Origin: Rhodospirillales bacterium
Lineage (GTDB): Bacteria > Pseudomonadota > Alphaproteobacteria > Acetobacterales > Acetobacteraceae
Assembly: GCA_025352665.1 (NCBI GenBank)
Contig: JANXSM010000064.1
Coordinates: 1-64,000, forward strand
Direction of reading: 5' to 3'
Length of the DNA: 64,000 bases
This document shows, in pieces, positions 41,981-51,880 of the stretch. The notes below the pieces were generated by a model. That model was given only the letters and a program-made list of their open reading frames with translations, was not told the DNA's origin and made no database searches. Both the position numbers and the translations under genes were made by a program. Each line of letters begins with the position of its first letter. Positions within the stretch are counted from its first letter, which is position 1.

Positions 41981-44900
41981 GTTTCAACCAGGCTCAGCAA
42001 TCCTGCATTCCCGCCGGCGGCTGCCGTGTTGGTGCTCGTGCAACGCTCCACCAGCAAGCGCCAGGCCGGATAGCTGCCGTCTGGTAATGGCAAGACGACG
42101 GAAATGATTGGCCCGTCGCCTGCAGCAAGGCCCTGCCGCAGCGCTACCAATGCCGCACCCGTGGCGTCCGACAGCACGGCGTCCGCGACGCCAAGTTCGG
42201 CTATAGTGCAGCCGGCGGCGCGGATGGCGTTCTCCTGCGCCGCGCGCGCGCTGTCGTTGCGGGCGTCGACCGCAACGCGACCACGCGGATGATAGGAGAG
42301 TTCGTTGCGCTCCCCGGTCGGGCCCGGCAGCGTGACCGCACTGGGCTCCGGTCGCGTGCCGTGAACCAGCCGATGCAGGATCAGCGACCCACCCGCCTTG
42401 GGACCGGTGCCGGACAGGCCCTCGCCGCCGAACGGCTGAACACCGACTACCGCGCCGACGATATTGCGATTGACATAGACGTTGCCGGCACGAATGCGAT
42501 CGCTAATAGCCGCGATCGTCTGATCGATGCGGCTGTGAATGCCGTGCGTCAGCCCGTAGCCGGCGGCGTTCAGCCGATCGACCAGCGCGTTCAACTGGTC
42601 ACCCCGAAACCTGGTGACATGCAGAACCGGCCCAAAGATTTCGGTTTGCGGCAGATCGTCGAGCCCGACCTCGATCAACCTGGGGCGCACGAAGCAGCCA
42701 ACGTGCGGCACCGGGCCCTGTGCATACGGCGCCAGCGCCAGCTGCGCCTCGGCGTCGATGACGGGGCCGACATCGGTCGCCAGGCGCGCGGGGTCGCCCA
42801 ACCGCAGCTGCGCCATGGCGCCCTTCAGCATATGCAGCAGATGCGGGTAAATATCCTCCTGCAGGCATAGAATACGCAGCGCCGAACAGCGCTGTCCCGC
42901 TGAGTCGAAGGCGGAACTGAGCACGTCGGCCACCACCTGCTCCGGCTGGGCGGTGCTGTCGACGATCATGGCGTTCAGCCCACCGGTTTCGGCGATCAAC
43001 ACTGGATCGTCGGCGCGTGCCGCGAGCACGCGGTGGATCATCCGCGCGACCGCGGTGGAGCCGGTGAACATCACGCCCCCAATACGCGGATCGGCCACCA
43101 GAGCCGCGCCCACGGTCTCGCCGGGGCCAGGCAACACTTGGAGCGCCTGCAGGGGAATTCCGCAGGCACGGGCAATCGCGACCGCGCGCAGGGCCACCAG
43201 GGGGGTTTGCTCGGCGGGTTTGGCAACCACAGGGTTGCCCGCGGCGAGAGCTGCTGCGATCTGCCCGGTGAAAATGGCCAACGGGAAATTCCACGGGCTG
43301 ATGCAGACAATCGGCCCAACAGGACACGCACCCGCCAGTTCGGCCCGCGCGGTTGCTGCATAGAAGCGACAGAAATCCACCGCCTCGCGCAATTCGCTGA
43401 CCGCGTTGCCCAGGGTGCGCCCGGCTTCGCGCATCAACAGGGCCAGCAGCGCAGCGTGGTCCGCCTGCAGGCCATCTGCCCAAGCTTCCAGCAATAGACA
43501 GCGTGCTTCCAAAGATGCTGACCATGCAGCGCGGCCGATCGCAGCTGTTACATCGTCCGTGGTGGTGTTCTTCACATAACCAACGATCTCCGATGTCGCG
43601 GGATTGCGGATCTCCGCCTCGCCCTCACCGTAAACCGCCGGCGTGGCCTCGAAGGCCCGCCCAAGCTCCGTCAGCACCAGCTCGTCTGCAAGGTCGATCC
43701 CAGCGGCATTCACCCGCCCCGGGATCAGCTCCGGCGGCCGCGGAATTCCAGCATGCGGCCGTCCGCCATGCGCACGGGTCAATGTCACCGGGTCCGCCAC
43801 CAGCCGGTCGAGATCCACCGTGGGATCGACGATCTGATTGACGAACGACGTGTTGGCGCCATTCTCCAAAAGCCGTCGCACAAGATAGGCCAGCAGAGTC
43901 TCGTGCGGCCCCACCGGCGCATAGATACGACATGCCCGGCTCGGCCCGACGATGCCATCATACACCGCCTCGCCCATGCCGTGCAGACACTGAAACTCGA
44001 AATCATGATTGCCGGCAATCGCCTCGATCGTGGCAATGGTCAGTGCGTTGTGGGTGGCGAACTGCGGGTAGATCGCAGCAGGTGCCGCCAGCATGGCGCG
44101 GGCGCAGGCGATGTAGGACACATCGGTATGCGCCTTGCGCGTGAACACTGGATAATCGCTGTAGCCGCCGATCTGCGCCGCCTTAATCTCGCTGTCCCAG
44201 TAGGCACCTTTCACCAGCCGCACCATCAGTCGGTGGCCGCTGCGGTGGCCCAGATCGGCGATCCAGTCGATCACGGCCCGGGCGCGCTTCTGGTAGGCTT
44301 GCACCACGAAACCAATGCCGTCCCAGCCGACGAAGGCGGGGTCTGTTGCAAGTGCCTCCAGAATATCGAGCGACAGATCAAGGCGTTCGCTCTCCTCGGC
44401 ATCGATGTTGAACCCGATGTCATGCGCGCGGGCGAGTTCCAGCAACGCCCGCACCCGCGGCAGCAACTCGGCCACGACAGCGCCACGCTGGGCGCGACTG
44501 TAGCGAGCGTGCAGGGCCGAAAGCTTGACTGAAATCCCTGGCCCAGCGATCACCCCCCGCCTGGCGGAATGACGGCCGATGGCGCCGATCGCATCGGCAT
44601 AGGCGCGAAAATAGCGGTCGGCATCCTCGGCCGTGACAGCGGCTTCGCCGAGCATGTCGTAGGAAAACCGATAGCCGCGTGCCTCCCGTGCGCCGGCATG
44701 GCCGAGCGCATCGACAATGGTCTGGCCAGTAACGAACTGCCGCCCGAGCAACCGCACCGCAAGATCCGCCGCACGCCGCACCACCGGCGCCCCGCTGCGC
44801 CCAAGCAGGCCGCTCAGTGCCTGACCCAATCCGTCCGGATGCGCCGAGGGCAACAGCCGCCCGGTCAGCAGCAGCCCCCAGGCAGCGGCGTTGACGAACA

Positions 44901-45285
44901 TCGAAGGGCTGTGGCCGACGTGGGACGCCCAGTCGCCGCGGCCGATCTTGTCGGCAATCAGCCGGTCGCGGGTCGCTGCATCAGGCACCCGCAACAGCGC
45001 CTCGGCCAGGCACATCAGCGCCACGCCCTCGGCGCTGGACAGCGAGAACTCATGCATCAGCGCATCCACGCCTGAGGCATTGCGCCGCGCATGGCGCACG
45101 CCCGCGGCCAAGCTGCGCGCCCGCGCGGCGGCCACTTTACGCTGGGCGTCAGGCAGCGCGGCCTCGTTCGCAAGGTCGAGCACCATCGTCTCAGGCGCAC
45201 GGATGCACGCGGCAATTGCCTGGCGCAACGCCGGCCACGGCGTATTGTTAAGGCCAAGATCTGGGCCGGACCAACAGGCGCTCAT
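41977..45285 (-). CDS. putA: Bifunctional proline dehydrogenase / glutamate semialdehyde dehydrogenase
   Basis: A 1102-residue PutA that converts proline to glutamate by an FAD proline dehydrogenase domain (about 185-480: ISVKLSALHARY, NIDAEESERLDLSLDIL, RLVKGAYWDSEIK) and an NAD aldehyde dehydrogenase domain (about 550-990: ISPWNFPLAIFTGQIAAAL, FTGSTAVARMI, catalytic Cys in AFDSAGQRCSALR). It lacks the N-terminal ribbon-helix-helix DNA-binding domain of trifunctional PutA, so it is not self-repressing. ATG 45285 has GGAG upstream; GTG 45300 is alternative. An extra C-terminal region follows the aldehyde dehydrogenase. Confidence 0.96.
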   Translation of the reverse strand: MSACWSGPDLGLNNTPWPALRQAIAACIRAPETMVLDLANEAALPDAQRKVAAARARSLAAGVRHARRNASGVDALMHEFSLSSAEGVALMCLAEALLRVPDAATRDRLIADKIGRGDWASHVGHSPSMFVNAAAWGLLLTGRLLPSAHPDGLGQALSGLLGRSGAPVVRRAADLAVRLLGRQFVTGQTIVDALGHAGAREARGYRFSYDMLGEAAVTAEDADRYFRAYADAIGAIGRHSARRGVIAGPGISVKLSALHARYSRAQRGAVVAELLPRVRALLELARAHDIGFNIDAEESERLDLSLDILEALATDPAFVGWDGIGFVVQAYQKRARAVIDWIADLGHRSGHRLMVRLVKGAYWDSEIKAAQIGGYSDYPVFTRKAHTDVSYIACARAMLAAPAAIYPQFATHNALTIATIEAIAGNHDFEFQCLHGMGEAVYDGIVGPSRACRIYAPVGPHETLLAYLVRRLLENGANTSFVNQIVDPTVDLDRLVADPVTLTRAHGGRPHAGIPRPPELIPGRVNAAGIDLADELVLTELGRAFEATPAVYGEGEAEIRNPATSEIVGYVKNTTTDDVTAAIGRAAWSASLEARCLLLEAWADGLQADHAALLALLMREAGRTLGNAVSELREAVDFCRFYAATARAELAGACPVGPIVCISPWNFPLAIFTGQIAAALAAGNPVVAKPAEQTPLVALRAVAIARACGIPLQALQVLPGPGETVGAALVADPRIGGVMFTGSTAVARMIHRVLAARADDPVLIAETGGLNAMIVDSTAQPEQVVADVLSSAFDSAGQRCSALRILCLQEDIYPHLLHMLKGAMAQLRLGDPARLATDVGPVIDAEAQLALAPYAQGPVPHVGCFVRPRLIEVGLDDLPQTEIFGPVLHVTRFRGDQLNALVDRLNAAGYGLTHGIHSRIDQTIAAISDRIRAGNVYVNRNIVGAVVGVQPFGGEGLSGTGPKAGGSLILHRLVHGTRPEPSAVTLPGPTGERNELSYHPRGRVAVDARNDSARAAQENAIRAAGCTIAELGVADAVLSDATGAALVALRQGLAAGDGPIISVVLPLPDGSYPAWRLLVERCTSTNTAAAGGNAGLLSLVET

Positions 45286-45372
45286 AGCGATTTGCTCCAC
45301 GGGATCAGCCGTTGGATACCACTTATCGCCCGATAATTCCCTATGATTCGAGCAGAACGCTAGTGAAATCGC

Positions 45373-45816
45373 CTATCCATTATTCAGCAGGGCGCACACG
45401 GCCGCGGGGTCGTCCATCCCGCGGATCGCATCCGCCGTCTCGCTGTGACGGAGCAGCCGCGATACCTGGGCCAGGGCGGCAAGGTGGCCGCCGCCTTCAG
45501 GCGGGCTCAGCAACGTCACCACGAGATCGACCGGCTTGCCATCGATGGCATCGAACGCCAACGGCCGTTCGAGCCTGGCGAAGAAGCCCACGATTTCCGA
45601 TGGCCCCGCCAGCCGCGCATGCGGCACCGCGATCCCGCCGCCCACCCCAGTGCTGCCCAAAGCCTCGCGCGCCTGCAGGGTGGCCAGCACCACCGCCGGG
45701 TCCAGCCCGATCGCAAGCCCGGCCCGATTGGCGAGTTCCGCCAGCAGAGCGGCCTTGTTCGCAGCCCGCAGGCGTAGGAACGTGCGGCCTGGGATGAATA
45801 AAGGATAGACGATCAT
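45373..45816 (-). CDS. PTS EIIA-type (fructose/nitrogen) protein in the kdp operon
   Basis: A 147-residue EIIA domain of the mannitol/fructose/Ntr family. The phosphorylatable histidine is H66 in IAVPHARLA, preceded by LQAREALGSTGVGGG, and LVVTLLSPPEGGGHLAALAQVSRLLR follows. It starts 4 bases after the kdpE stop, on the same strand. EIIA-Ntr (PtsN) of other bacteria is known to bind or modulate KdpD/KdpE and K+ transporters according to its phosphorylation state, so placement here suggests a dedicated regulator of K+ uptake. That role is inferred. No EI or NPr gene is in the window. Confidence 0.83.
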   Translation of the reverse strand: MIVYPLFIPGRTFLRLRAANKAALLAELANRAGLAIGLDPAVVLATLQAREALGSTGVGGGIAVPHARLAGPSEIVGFFARLERPLAFDAIDGKPVDLVVTLLSPPEGGGHLAALAQVSRLLRHSETADAIRGMDDPAAVCALLNNG

Positions 45817-45820
45817 ACAG

Positions 45821-46501
45821 CTATTCCGGGGCAACCAGGCGGTAACCGATCCCGGTCTCGGTGAGGATGATGCGCGGGCGTTCCGGGTCCGCCTCCAGCT
45901 TCTGCCGGATCTGCCGGACATACACCCGAAGCTGCTGCACGTCACCACTGGCGCCCCATAGCTTGCCCATGATCATCCGATGGGTCAGCACCCGCCCGGC
46001 ATGCAGCACCAGCAGCTTGAGGATGTCGTATTCCCTGGGCGAGAGATGCACTTCAGACTCGTTCACCCGCACGATGCGGCGCACCAGGTCCACCTGCAGC
46101 GGCCCAGTCGTGAACACCGGCGTGGCTCCCTCCTGCGCCAGGCGATGACGCAGCGCCGCGCGCAACCGCGCCACAAGTTCAGGCATGCCGAAAGGCTTGG
46201 TAACGTAGTCATCCGCCCCAAGATCAAGTGCTGCCACCTTGCCGCGTTCATCGTCGCGCGCTGACAGCACCACGATCGGTATGGCGGAACTGGCCCGCAG
46301 TGTGCGCAGTACGTCCAGCCCGTCCAGGTCTGACAGGCCGAGATCCAGCAGCACCACATCAGGCGTGTCGGCGGTGACGCGACTGATCGCATCGGCCCCG
46401 GTCGCGGCCTCGATCACGCGATAGCCCTCCGCGGTCAGGCTGGTGCGAAGCAGGCGGCGGATGGCGGGCTCGTCGTCCACCACCAGAACCAAAGCGTTCA
46501 T
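45821..46501 (-). CDS. kdpE: Response regulator KdpE
   Basis: A 226-residue OmpR-type regulator. The receiver has the acidic pocket DDE (9-11), phospho-acceptor D53 (VVLLDLGLSDLDG), and switch residues (LSAR, TKPF). The winged helix C-terminal domain is typical (LSPREYDILKLLVLHAGRVLTHRMI, TETGIGYRL). It activates kdpFABC under K+ limitation. The ATG is 10 bases after kdpD, and an EIIA gene follows immediately. Confidence 0.96.
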   Translation of the reverse strand: MNALVLVVDDEPAIRRLLRTSLTAEGYRVIEAATGADAISRVTADTPDVVLLDLGLSDLDGLDVLRTLRASSAIPIVVLSARDDERGKVAALDLGADDYVTKPFGMPELVARLRAALRHRLAQEGATPVFTTGPLQVDLVRRIVRVNESEVHLSPREYDILKLLVLHAGRVLTHRMIMGKLWGASGDVQQLRVYVRQIRQKLEADPERPRIILTETGIGYRLVAPE

Positions 46502-46511
46502 GCGAACCCTC

Positions 46512-49175
46512 TCAAGCCGGCAGATTGATGGTGAAAACGGCGCCGCTGCGGTCGGACCGATTTCCGGCAGTGATCCGCCCGCCCATCGCCTCGATGAAAC
46601 CTCGGCATATGGCCAGACCCAACCCGGTCCCCGCGCGCCTGTGGTCGGCATGCAACTCGGCATGCGGGGCCCGATAGAATTTCTCGAAGATCCGCTCGAC
46701 CAGTTCTGGCGCGATGCCGTCGCCTTCGTCGATCACTTGAATGCGCACCTCCTGCCGGTCCTGCCACGCCCGCAGGGTGACGGTGCTGGCCGGTGGCGTG
46801 TAGCGGGCGGCATTGTCAAGCAGGTTGAACAGCACCTGCTCGAGCAGTACGGCATCGAGAGGCAACAACGGTAGGTTGGGTGCGATCTCGAGCCTTACAT
46901 CGTGATCTGCCAATACCTTGATGGCCCGGGTCAGCGTGCTGCCGATCACCTCGCTCAGATCGGTGGGCTCCCGCCGCAAAGCGATGGCGCCCGATTCAAG
47001 CCGTGTCATATCGAGCAGATTGGCGACGAAGCGGTTCAACCGCTCGGCCTCCTCGGCGATGGAACCAAGCAACTCGGAGCGGCTGTCCTGCGGCAGATCG
47101 GGATAGGACTGCAACGTTCCCGCGGCACCCAGGATGGTTGCTAACGGCGTGCGCAGATCATGTGAAATGGAGGTAAGCAGTGCTGCCCGCAATCTTTCCG
47201 TTTCGGTCTGCAGCCGCGCGCGATCGACCGCATCGGCCAGGCTGATCCGCTCGATGGAAACCGCCGCCTGGTCGCCCAGCGCATCGAGCAGGCGGCGCTG
47301 GTCGGGAGCCAGAAAATTGCTGGTGGCATCGGGCATATCGCGATCGATGCCGACCACGGCAACCGGTCCGCTGCTGGTGCGCAGCGGCAGGAACAGACGT
47401 TTTGCGCCTGGCAATGTATCTGCCCCACGGCCGGTTTCGCGGTTGGACTGCCAGCACCAGCGGGCGGCTGCCAGGTCGGCCTCTCCCATCTCGTCCTCCG
47501 GCGGATAGGCTCCGCGGACACCGATGGTTTCGCTGCCTGCATTTTCCGGCAGCAGTAGCACCACCCGCAACTTCAGCATTGCGGCCATCTGATACGCCGT
47601 CGCCCACAATAGGTCATCGAGGCTGGCGATGGCGGCGAGCTTGCGGCTGAACCGGTATAGCTCCTCCGTGGTGCGCGCGCGGGTGCGCGCGGTGACGGCT
47701 TGCGCCCGCACCCCGGCGGCGAGGTTGCTGGCGATGACAGCGGTGACAAGAAAAAAGAACAGCGTCACCACGTTCTCGGGATCGGCGATGGTAAAGGTGT
47801 ACAGTGGCGGCAGAAAGAAAAAGTTGTACGCCAGTACAGAGGCGATACAGGCGAACAGCGACGGACCCAGCCCGAAGCTGACGGCGGCCGCCAGCACACC
47901 GGTGAGAAAAACCAGGCTGATCGACGGCACGTTCAACACCTGCCGCAACGCCAGCCCAACGCCCACGGAAACCACGACCATGCCCGCGCTGAAAATATAC
48001 GGGCGCAGCCGGAACGGCGCCAGCCTGCGTGGCTCGCTCTTGCGCGCATCCGCCGGGCCGCCGATGACATGCACCGGAAGGTCGCCAGCCTGGCGCACCA
48101 CATCCTGCGCCACACTGCCCTGCCAGCGGTAGCGACGCGGCGCGGTGCCAATGACGAGATGGGAAAAGTTCTGTTCCCGCGCATAGGCGATCAGATCCGT
48201 CGCCACATCGCGCCCGGGGATGGTCACGGCCTCGGCTCCCAACGATTCCGCAAGGCGCAGGTTCGTGGCGATCCGGTCGCGTTGTGCCTCGGACAGACGG
48301 ATGTCCTGCGCGGTCTCCACGTGCACCACGCTCCACGCAACCCGCAGCCGCTCGGCCATCCGCCGCCCATAGCGCACCAGGCCGGCGCCGCCCTCGTGGT
48401 GATCGATACTGACCAGCACGCGGTCTCCGGCAGCCCACGGCCCGCGGATGGCATGCGCCTGCATATGATCCAGCAGCTGCGCATCTACCCGCTGCGCCGT
48501 ACGACGCAGTGCCAGTTCGCGCAGGGCCGTGAGATTGCCCGGGGAGAAATAATGACCCAGTGCCCGCGTTGCGGTCTTGGGCACATAGACCTTGCCTTCG
48601 CGCAGGCGCTGCATCAGGTCGTCGGGCGTCAGATCGATCAGCTCTATCTCGGACGCCTCATCAATCACCCCATCCGGCACCGTCTCGCGCACCCGGATGC
48701 GGGTGATCTGGGCGACCACGTCGTTGAGACTCTCGACATGCTGGATGTTGATGGTGGAATACACATCGATGCCGGCCGCGAGCAGTTCCAGCACGTCCAT
48801 GTAGCGCTTGGGATGACGGCTGCCCGACGCGTTGCTATGGGCGAGTTCGTCGACCAGGACGAGAGCCGGGCGACGCGCAAGAATGGCATCGAGATCCATT
48901 TCGTCGAGCAGACGGCCTTTGTATTCGATGCTGCGGCGGGCAATGGTCGGCAGGCCCGCCACCAGCGCCTCGGTCTCGGCGCGGCCGTGGGTTTCAACCA
49001 CGCCGATCACGACATCCACCCCCTCGCGTAGACGGGCGTGGCCGGCGGTGAGCATTTCGTAGGTCTTGCCAACTCCGGGAGCGGCGCCGAGAAAGATCTT
49101 GTGATGACCCCGGCCGCCCTGCCGGACCGACTTCAGCAACGCATCGGGGGAAGGGCGGCCGTCTCGATCGTTCAA
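46512..49175 (-). CDS. kdpD: Sensor histidine kinase KdpD
   Basis: An 887-residue sensor. The N-terminal KdpD domain has a Walker A motif (GAAPGVGKT, 30-38). A universal-stress-protein-like domain covers about 250-375 and four membrane helices about 390-490. A GAF-like region and the kinase core follow, with phospho-His H672 (SISHDLRTPLATIL) and ATP-binding N, G1, F and G2 boxes near the end (NLLDNAARYTP, DEGDGIAPEL, GTGLGLAICRGFIEA). The layout and length match the family. It reads K+ limitation or turgor and phosphorylates KdpE. Confidence 0.97.
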   Translation of the reverse strand: MNDRDGRPSPDALLKSVRQGGRGHHKIFLGAAPGVGKTYEMLTAGHARLREGVDVVIGVVETHGRAETEALVAGLPTIARRSIEYKGRLLDEMDLDAILARRPALVLVDELAHSNASGSRHPKRYMDVLELLAAGIDVYSTINIQHVESLNDVVAQITRIRVRETVPDGVIDEASEIELIDLTPDDLMQRLREGKVYVPKTATRALGHYFSPGNLTALRELALRRTAQRVDAQLLDHMQAHAIRGPWAAGDRVLVSIDHHEGGAGLVRYGRRMAERLRVAWSVVHVETAQDIRLSEAQRDRIATNLRLAESLGAEAVTIPGRDVATDLIAYAREQNFSHLVIGTAPRRYRWQGSVAQDVVRQAGDLPVHVIGGPADARKSEPRRLAPFRLRPYIFSAGMVVVSVGVGLALRQVLNVPSISLVFLTGVLAAAVSFGLGPSLFACIASVLAYNFFFLPPLYTFTIADPENVVTLFFFLVTAVIASNLAAGVRAQAVTARTRARTTEELYRFSRKLAAIASLDDLLWATAYQMAAMLKLRVVLLLPENAGSETIGVRGAYPPEDEMGEADLAAARWCWQSNRETGRGADTLPGAKRLFLPLRTSSGPVAVVGIDRDMPDATSNFLAPDQRRLLDALGDQAAVSIERISLADAVDRARLQTETERLRAALLTSISHDLRTPLATILGAAGTLQSYPDLPQDSRSELLGSIAEEAERLNRFVANLLDMTRLESGAIALRREPTDLSEVIGSTLTRAIKVLADHDVRLEIAPNLPLLPLDAVLLEQVLFNLLDNAARYTPPASTVTLRAWQDRQEVRIQVIDEGDGIAPELVERIFEKFYRAPHAELHADHRRAGTGLGLAICRGFIEAMGGRITAGNRSDRSGAVFTINLPA

Positions 49176-49186
49176 GGTTGGTTTAC

Positions 49187-49789
49187 CTATTTTCCAGCCT
49201 GGTCGAGCGCCAGGTTGAGTTGCAGCACATTGACGCGGGGCTCGCCGAGCAAGCCGAACAGCGGGGCTTCCGTGCGGCTGGCCACCAAGGCGGCCACTGT
49301 CACTGGGTCGAGCTTACGCGCGCGTGCGATGCGAGGCACCTGGAACTGTGCAGCTGCGGGCGAAATATCCGGATCAAGTCCGCTGCCCGAAGTGGTGACG
49401 AGGTCGCCCGGGATCGTAGCGCCCGGGTTCTCCGCCTTCAACTTAGCAACGTCCGCTGCCACACGATCGACCAGCGCCTTGGCTGAAGGGGCCAGGTTGG
49501 ACCCCCCGGAGGAGGCGGCGTTGTAGGGGCTCGGCACGGTCTTGGTGGCATCGGCCGGATCGGTATCCGTGGTGGCAGAGGGGCGAGGGTGGAAATAGGC
49601 ATCGGTTGTGAAGTTCTGGCCGATCAGTTCGGAACCCACGGTTTTGCCGTCACGGGTGATCAGGCTGCCTTCGGCCTGATGGGGGAAGATGACGCCGGCC
49701 ACGCCGGTCATGGCGAGCGGATAGGCGATGCCGGTGATGATCGTCATGAGCACGATCATCACGATGGCGGGGCGAAGAGAGGAAAGCAT
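49187..49789 (-). CDS. kdpC: Potassium-transporting ATPase subunit KdpC
   Basis: A 200-residue subunit with one N-terminal membrane helix ([21 protein letters not shown]) and a periplasmic domain with the family motifs [31 protein letters not shown] and [20 protein letters not shown]. It assists assembly and ATP affinity of the KdpFABC pump. Length is normal. It lies between kdpB (20-base gap) and kdpD (11-base gap). Confidence 0.97.
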   Translation of the reverse strand: MLSSLRPAIVMIVLMTIITGIAYPLAMTGVAGVIFPHQAEGSLITRDGKTVGSELIGQNFTTDAYFHPRPSATTDTDPADATKTVPSPYNAASSGGSNLAPSAKALVDRVAADVAKLKAENPGATIPGDLVTTSGSGLDPDISPAAAQFQVPRIARARKLDPVTVAALVASRTEAPLFGLLGEPRVNVLQLNLALDQAGK

Positions 49790-49809
49790 GACAATATTTC
49801 CTTATATTC

Positions 49810-51867
49810 TCAAGCAAGACCGAGATGGCTGACCAGAAGGTCGATCACCTTGATGCCGATGAAGGGTGCTGCGATGCCACCCAGGCCGTAGACGAGCAAG
49901 TTACGGCCAAGCAGTGCGCTGGCGCCGATCGGGCGATAGGTGACGCCCTTCAACGAGAGCGGGATGAGGGCCACGATGATGAGCGCGTTGAAGATGATGG
50001 CCGACAGAATAGCGCTCTGCGGACTTGCCAGCCCCATGACGTTCAGTGACTGCAGCTGAGGATAGAAGGCGAGAAACATGGCGGGGATGATGGCGAAGTA
50101 TTTCGCCACGTCATTGGCGATGCTGAACGTGGTGAGAGCGCCACGTGTCATCAAAAGCTGTTTTCCGATTTCGACGATTTCGATCAGCTTGGTGGGATCG
50201 CTGTCCAGATCAACCATGTTGCCGGCCTCGCGGGCGGCCATGGTGCCAGTGTTCATGGCAACGCCAACATCGGCCTGGGCAAGTGCTGGTGCGTCGTTGG
50301 TGCCGTCGCCGCACATGGCGACCAGCTTGCCCAGGGCCTGCTCTGAACGGATCAGCGCCAGCTTGTCTTCGGGCGTGGCCTGGGCCAGGAAGTCGTCCAC
50401 CCCCGCCTCGGCGGCGATGGCTGCCGCGGTCAGCGGGTTGTCGCCGGTGATCATCACCGTGCGAATACCCATGCGGCGCAGTTCACCGAAACGCTCGGCG
50501 ATACCGCCTTTGACGATGTCCTTCAGGTGGATCACGCCGAGCAAGCGATTGCCATCGGCGACGGCGAGCGGAGTGCCGCCAGCCTTGGCGATGCGATCAG
50601 CGGCGGCCTGAAGTTCCCTGACGGATGCTTCGCTGACGGGCAAGCTACCCAGATTTGCCGCGCGGACATGCGACAAAACCGAGTCGACCGCACCCTTGCG
50701 AACCTGGCGTCCGTCTAGATCCACGCCGCTCATGCGCGATTGCGCGGTGAACGGAATGAACACGGCGTTGAGCGGCGCCATGTCGCGGCTGCGTAGACCG
50801 TATTTCTCTTTCGCCAGCACAACGATGGAGCGGCCTTCAGGCGTTTCGTCGGACAGCGAAGAAAGCTGTGCGGCGTCGGCCAGTTCGGCGTCGCTGACGC
50901 CCGAGACGGCCACGAACTCGCTGGCTTGGCGGTTGCCGAGCGTGATCGTTCCAGTTTTGTCGAGCAACAGCGTGTCCACGTCGCCAGCAGCTTCCACCGC
51001 ACGGCCGGACATGGCGAGCACGTTGAAGCGCACCAGGCGGTCCATGCCGGCGATGCCGATGGCTGACAGCAATGCCCCGATCGTGGTGGGGATCAGCGTC
51101 ACGAACAAGGCAACCAGGATCACCACCGGGATGGTGCCGCCAGCGTAGGTGGCAAAGCTCGGCAGCGTCGCCACGGCGAGCACGAAGATCAGCGTAAGGC
51201 CTGCGAGCAAGATGTTCAGCGCGATCTCGTTCGGTGTCTTCTGCCGGCTGGCACCTTCCACGAGCGCGATCATGCGATCGATAAAGGTCGAGCCCTGCGC
51301 TGCCGTGATGCGAACCTTGATGACATCGCTCATGACCGTGGTGCCGCCTGTGACGGCTGAACGATCACCACCGCTCTCACGGATCACTGGGGCCGATTCA
51401 CCGGTGATGGCGGCTTCGTTGACCGAGGCGACACCTTCGATGACTTCACCGTCGGACGGGATGATTTCACCCGCTTCGACCAGCACAACGTCGTTGAGTC
51501 GGAGTGCTGTGGCCGGGATGGTCTCAAGAGTGCCATCCGGGCGGAACCGGCGTGCCATGGCTTCGGTCTTGGCACGCCGCAGGCTGGCGGCCTGTGCCTT
51601 GCCGCGGCCTTCGGCGACGGCTTCGGCGAAGTTGGCGAACAACACGGTGAACCACAGCCAGATGTTGATCTGGATGGCAAAGCCGATACCGGGTGCCCCG
51701 GTCGCGATGTCGCGGATCAGCAGAATGGTGGTCATGGTGGAGACAACCTCCACCACGAACATCACCGGGTTGCGCCACATCAGGCGAGGATCGAGCTTGC
51801 GGAATGCCTGGCCTACGGCTGGGCGCAGGATGGCGGGGTCGAGAATGGAAGAGGCAGTGCGGGTCAT
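49810..51867 (-). CDS. kdpB: Potassium-transporting ATPase catalytic subunit KdpB
   Basis: A 685-residue P-type ATPase. The phosphorylated Asp is D303 ([13 protein letters not shown]); TGES (155-158) of the actuator domain includes the serine whose phosphorylation inhibits the E. coli pump. [12 protein letters not shown] marks the hinge. About seven membrane helices flank the cytosolic domains. It powers K+ uptake through KdpA. Confidence 0.98.
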   Translation of the reverse strand: MTRTASSILDPAILRPAVGQAFRKLDPRLMWRNPVMFVVEVVSTMTTILLIRDIATGAPGIGFAIQINIWLWFTVLFANFAEAVAEGRGKAQAASLRRAKTEAMARRFRPDGTLETIPATALRLNDVVLVEAGEIIPSDGEVIEGVASVNEAAITGESAPVIRESGGDRSAVTGGTTVMSDVIKVRITAAQGSTFIDRMIALVEGASRQKTPNEIALNILLAGLTLIFVLAVATLPSFATYAGGTIPVVILVALFVTLIPTTIGALLSAIGIAGMDRLVRFNVLAMSGRAVEAAGDVDTLLLDKTGTITLGNRQASEFVAVSGVSDAELADAAQLSSLSDETPEGRSIVVLAKEKYGLRSRDMAPLNAVFIPFTAQSRMSGVDLDGRQVRKGAVDSVLSHVRAANLGSLPVSEASVRELQAAADRIAKAGGTPLAVADGNRLLGVIHLKDIVKGGIAERFGELRRMGIRTVMITGDNPLTAAAIAAEAGVDDFLAQATPEDKLALIRSEQALGKLVAMCGDGTNDAPALAQADVGVAMNTGTMAAREAGNMVDLDSDPTKLIEIVEIGKQLLMTRGALTTFSIANDVAKYFAIIPAMFLAFYPQLQSLNVMGLASPQSAILSAIIFNALIIVALIPLSLKGVTYRPIGASALLGRNLLVYGLGGIAAPFIGIKVIDLLVSHLGLA

Positions 51868-51880
51868 TGTGTTTGCTCGC

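Noticed and set aside
47700-49031. 443-codon plus-strand frame over kdpD
   Set aside because: Antisense to the conserved KdpD sequence; no domain or ribosome site.
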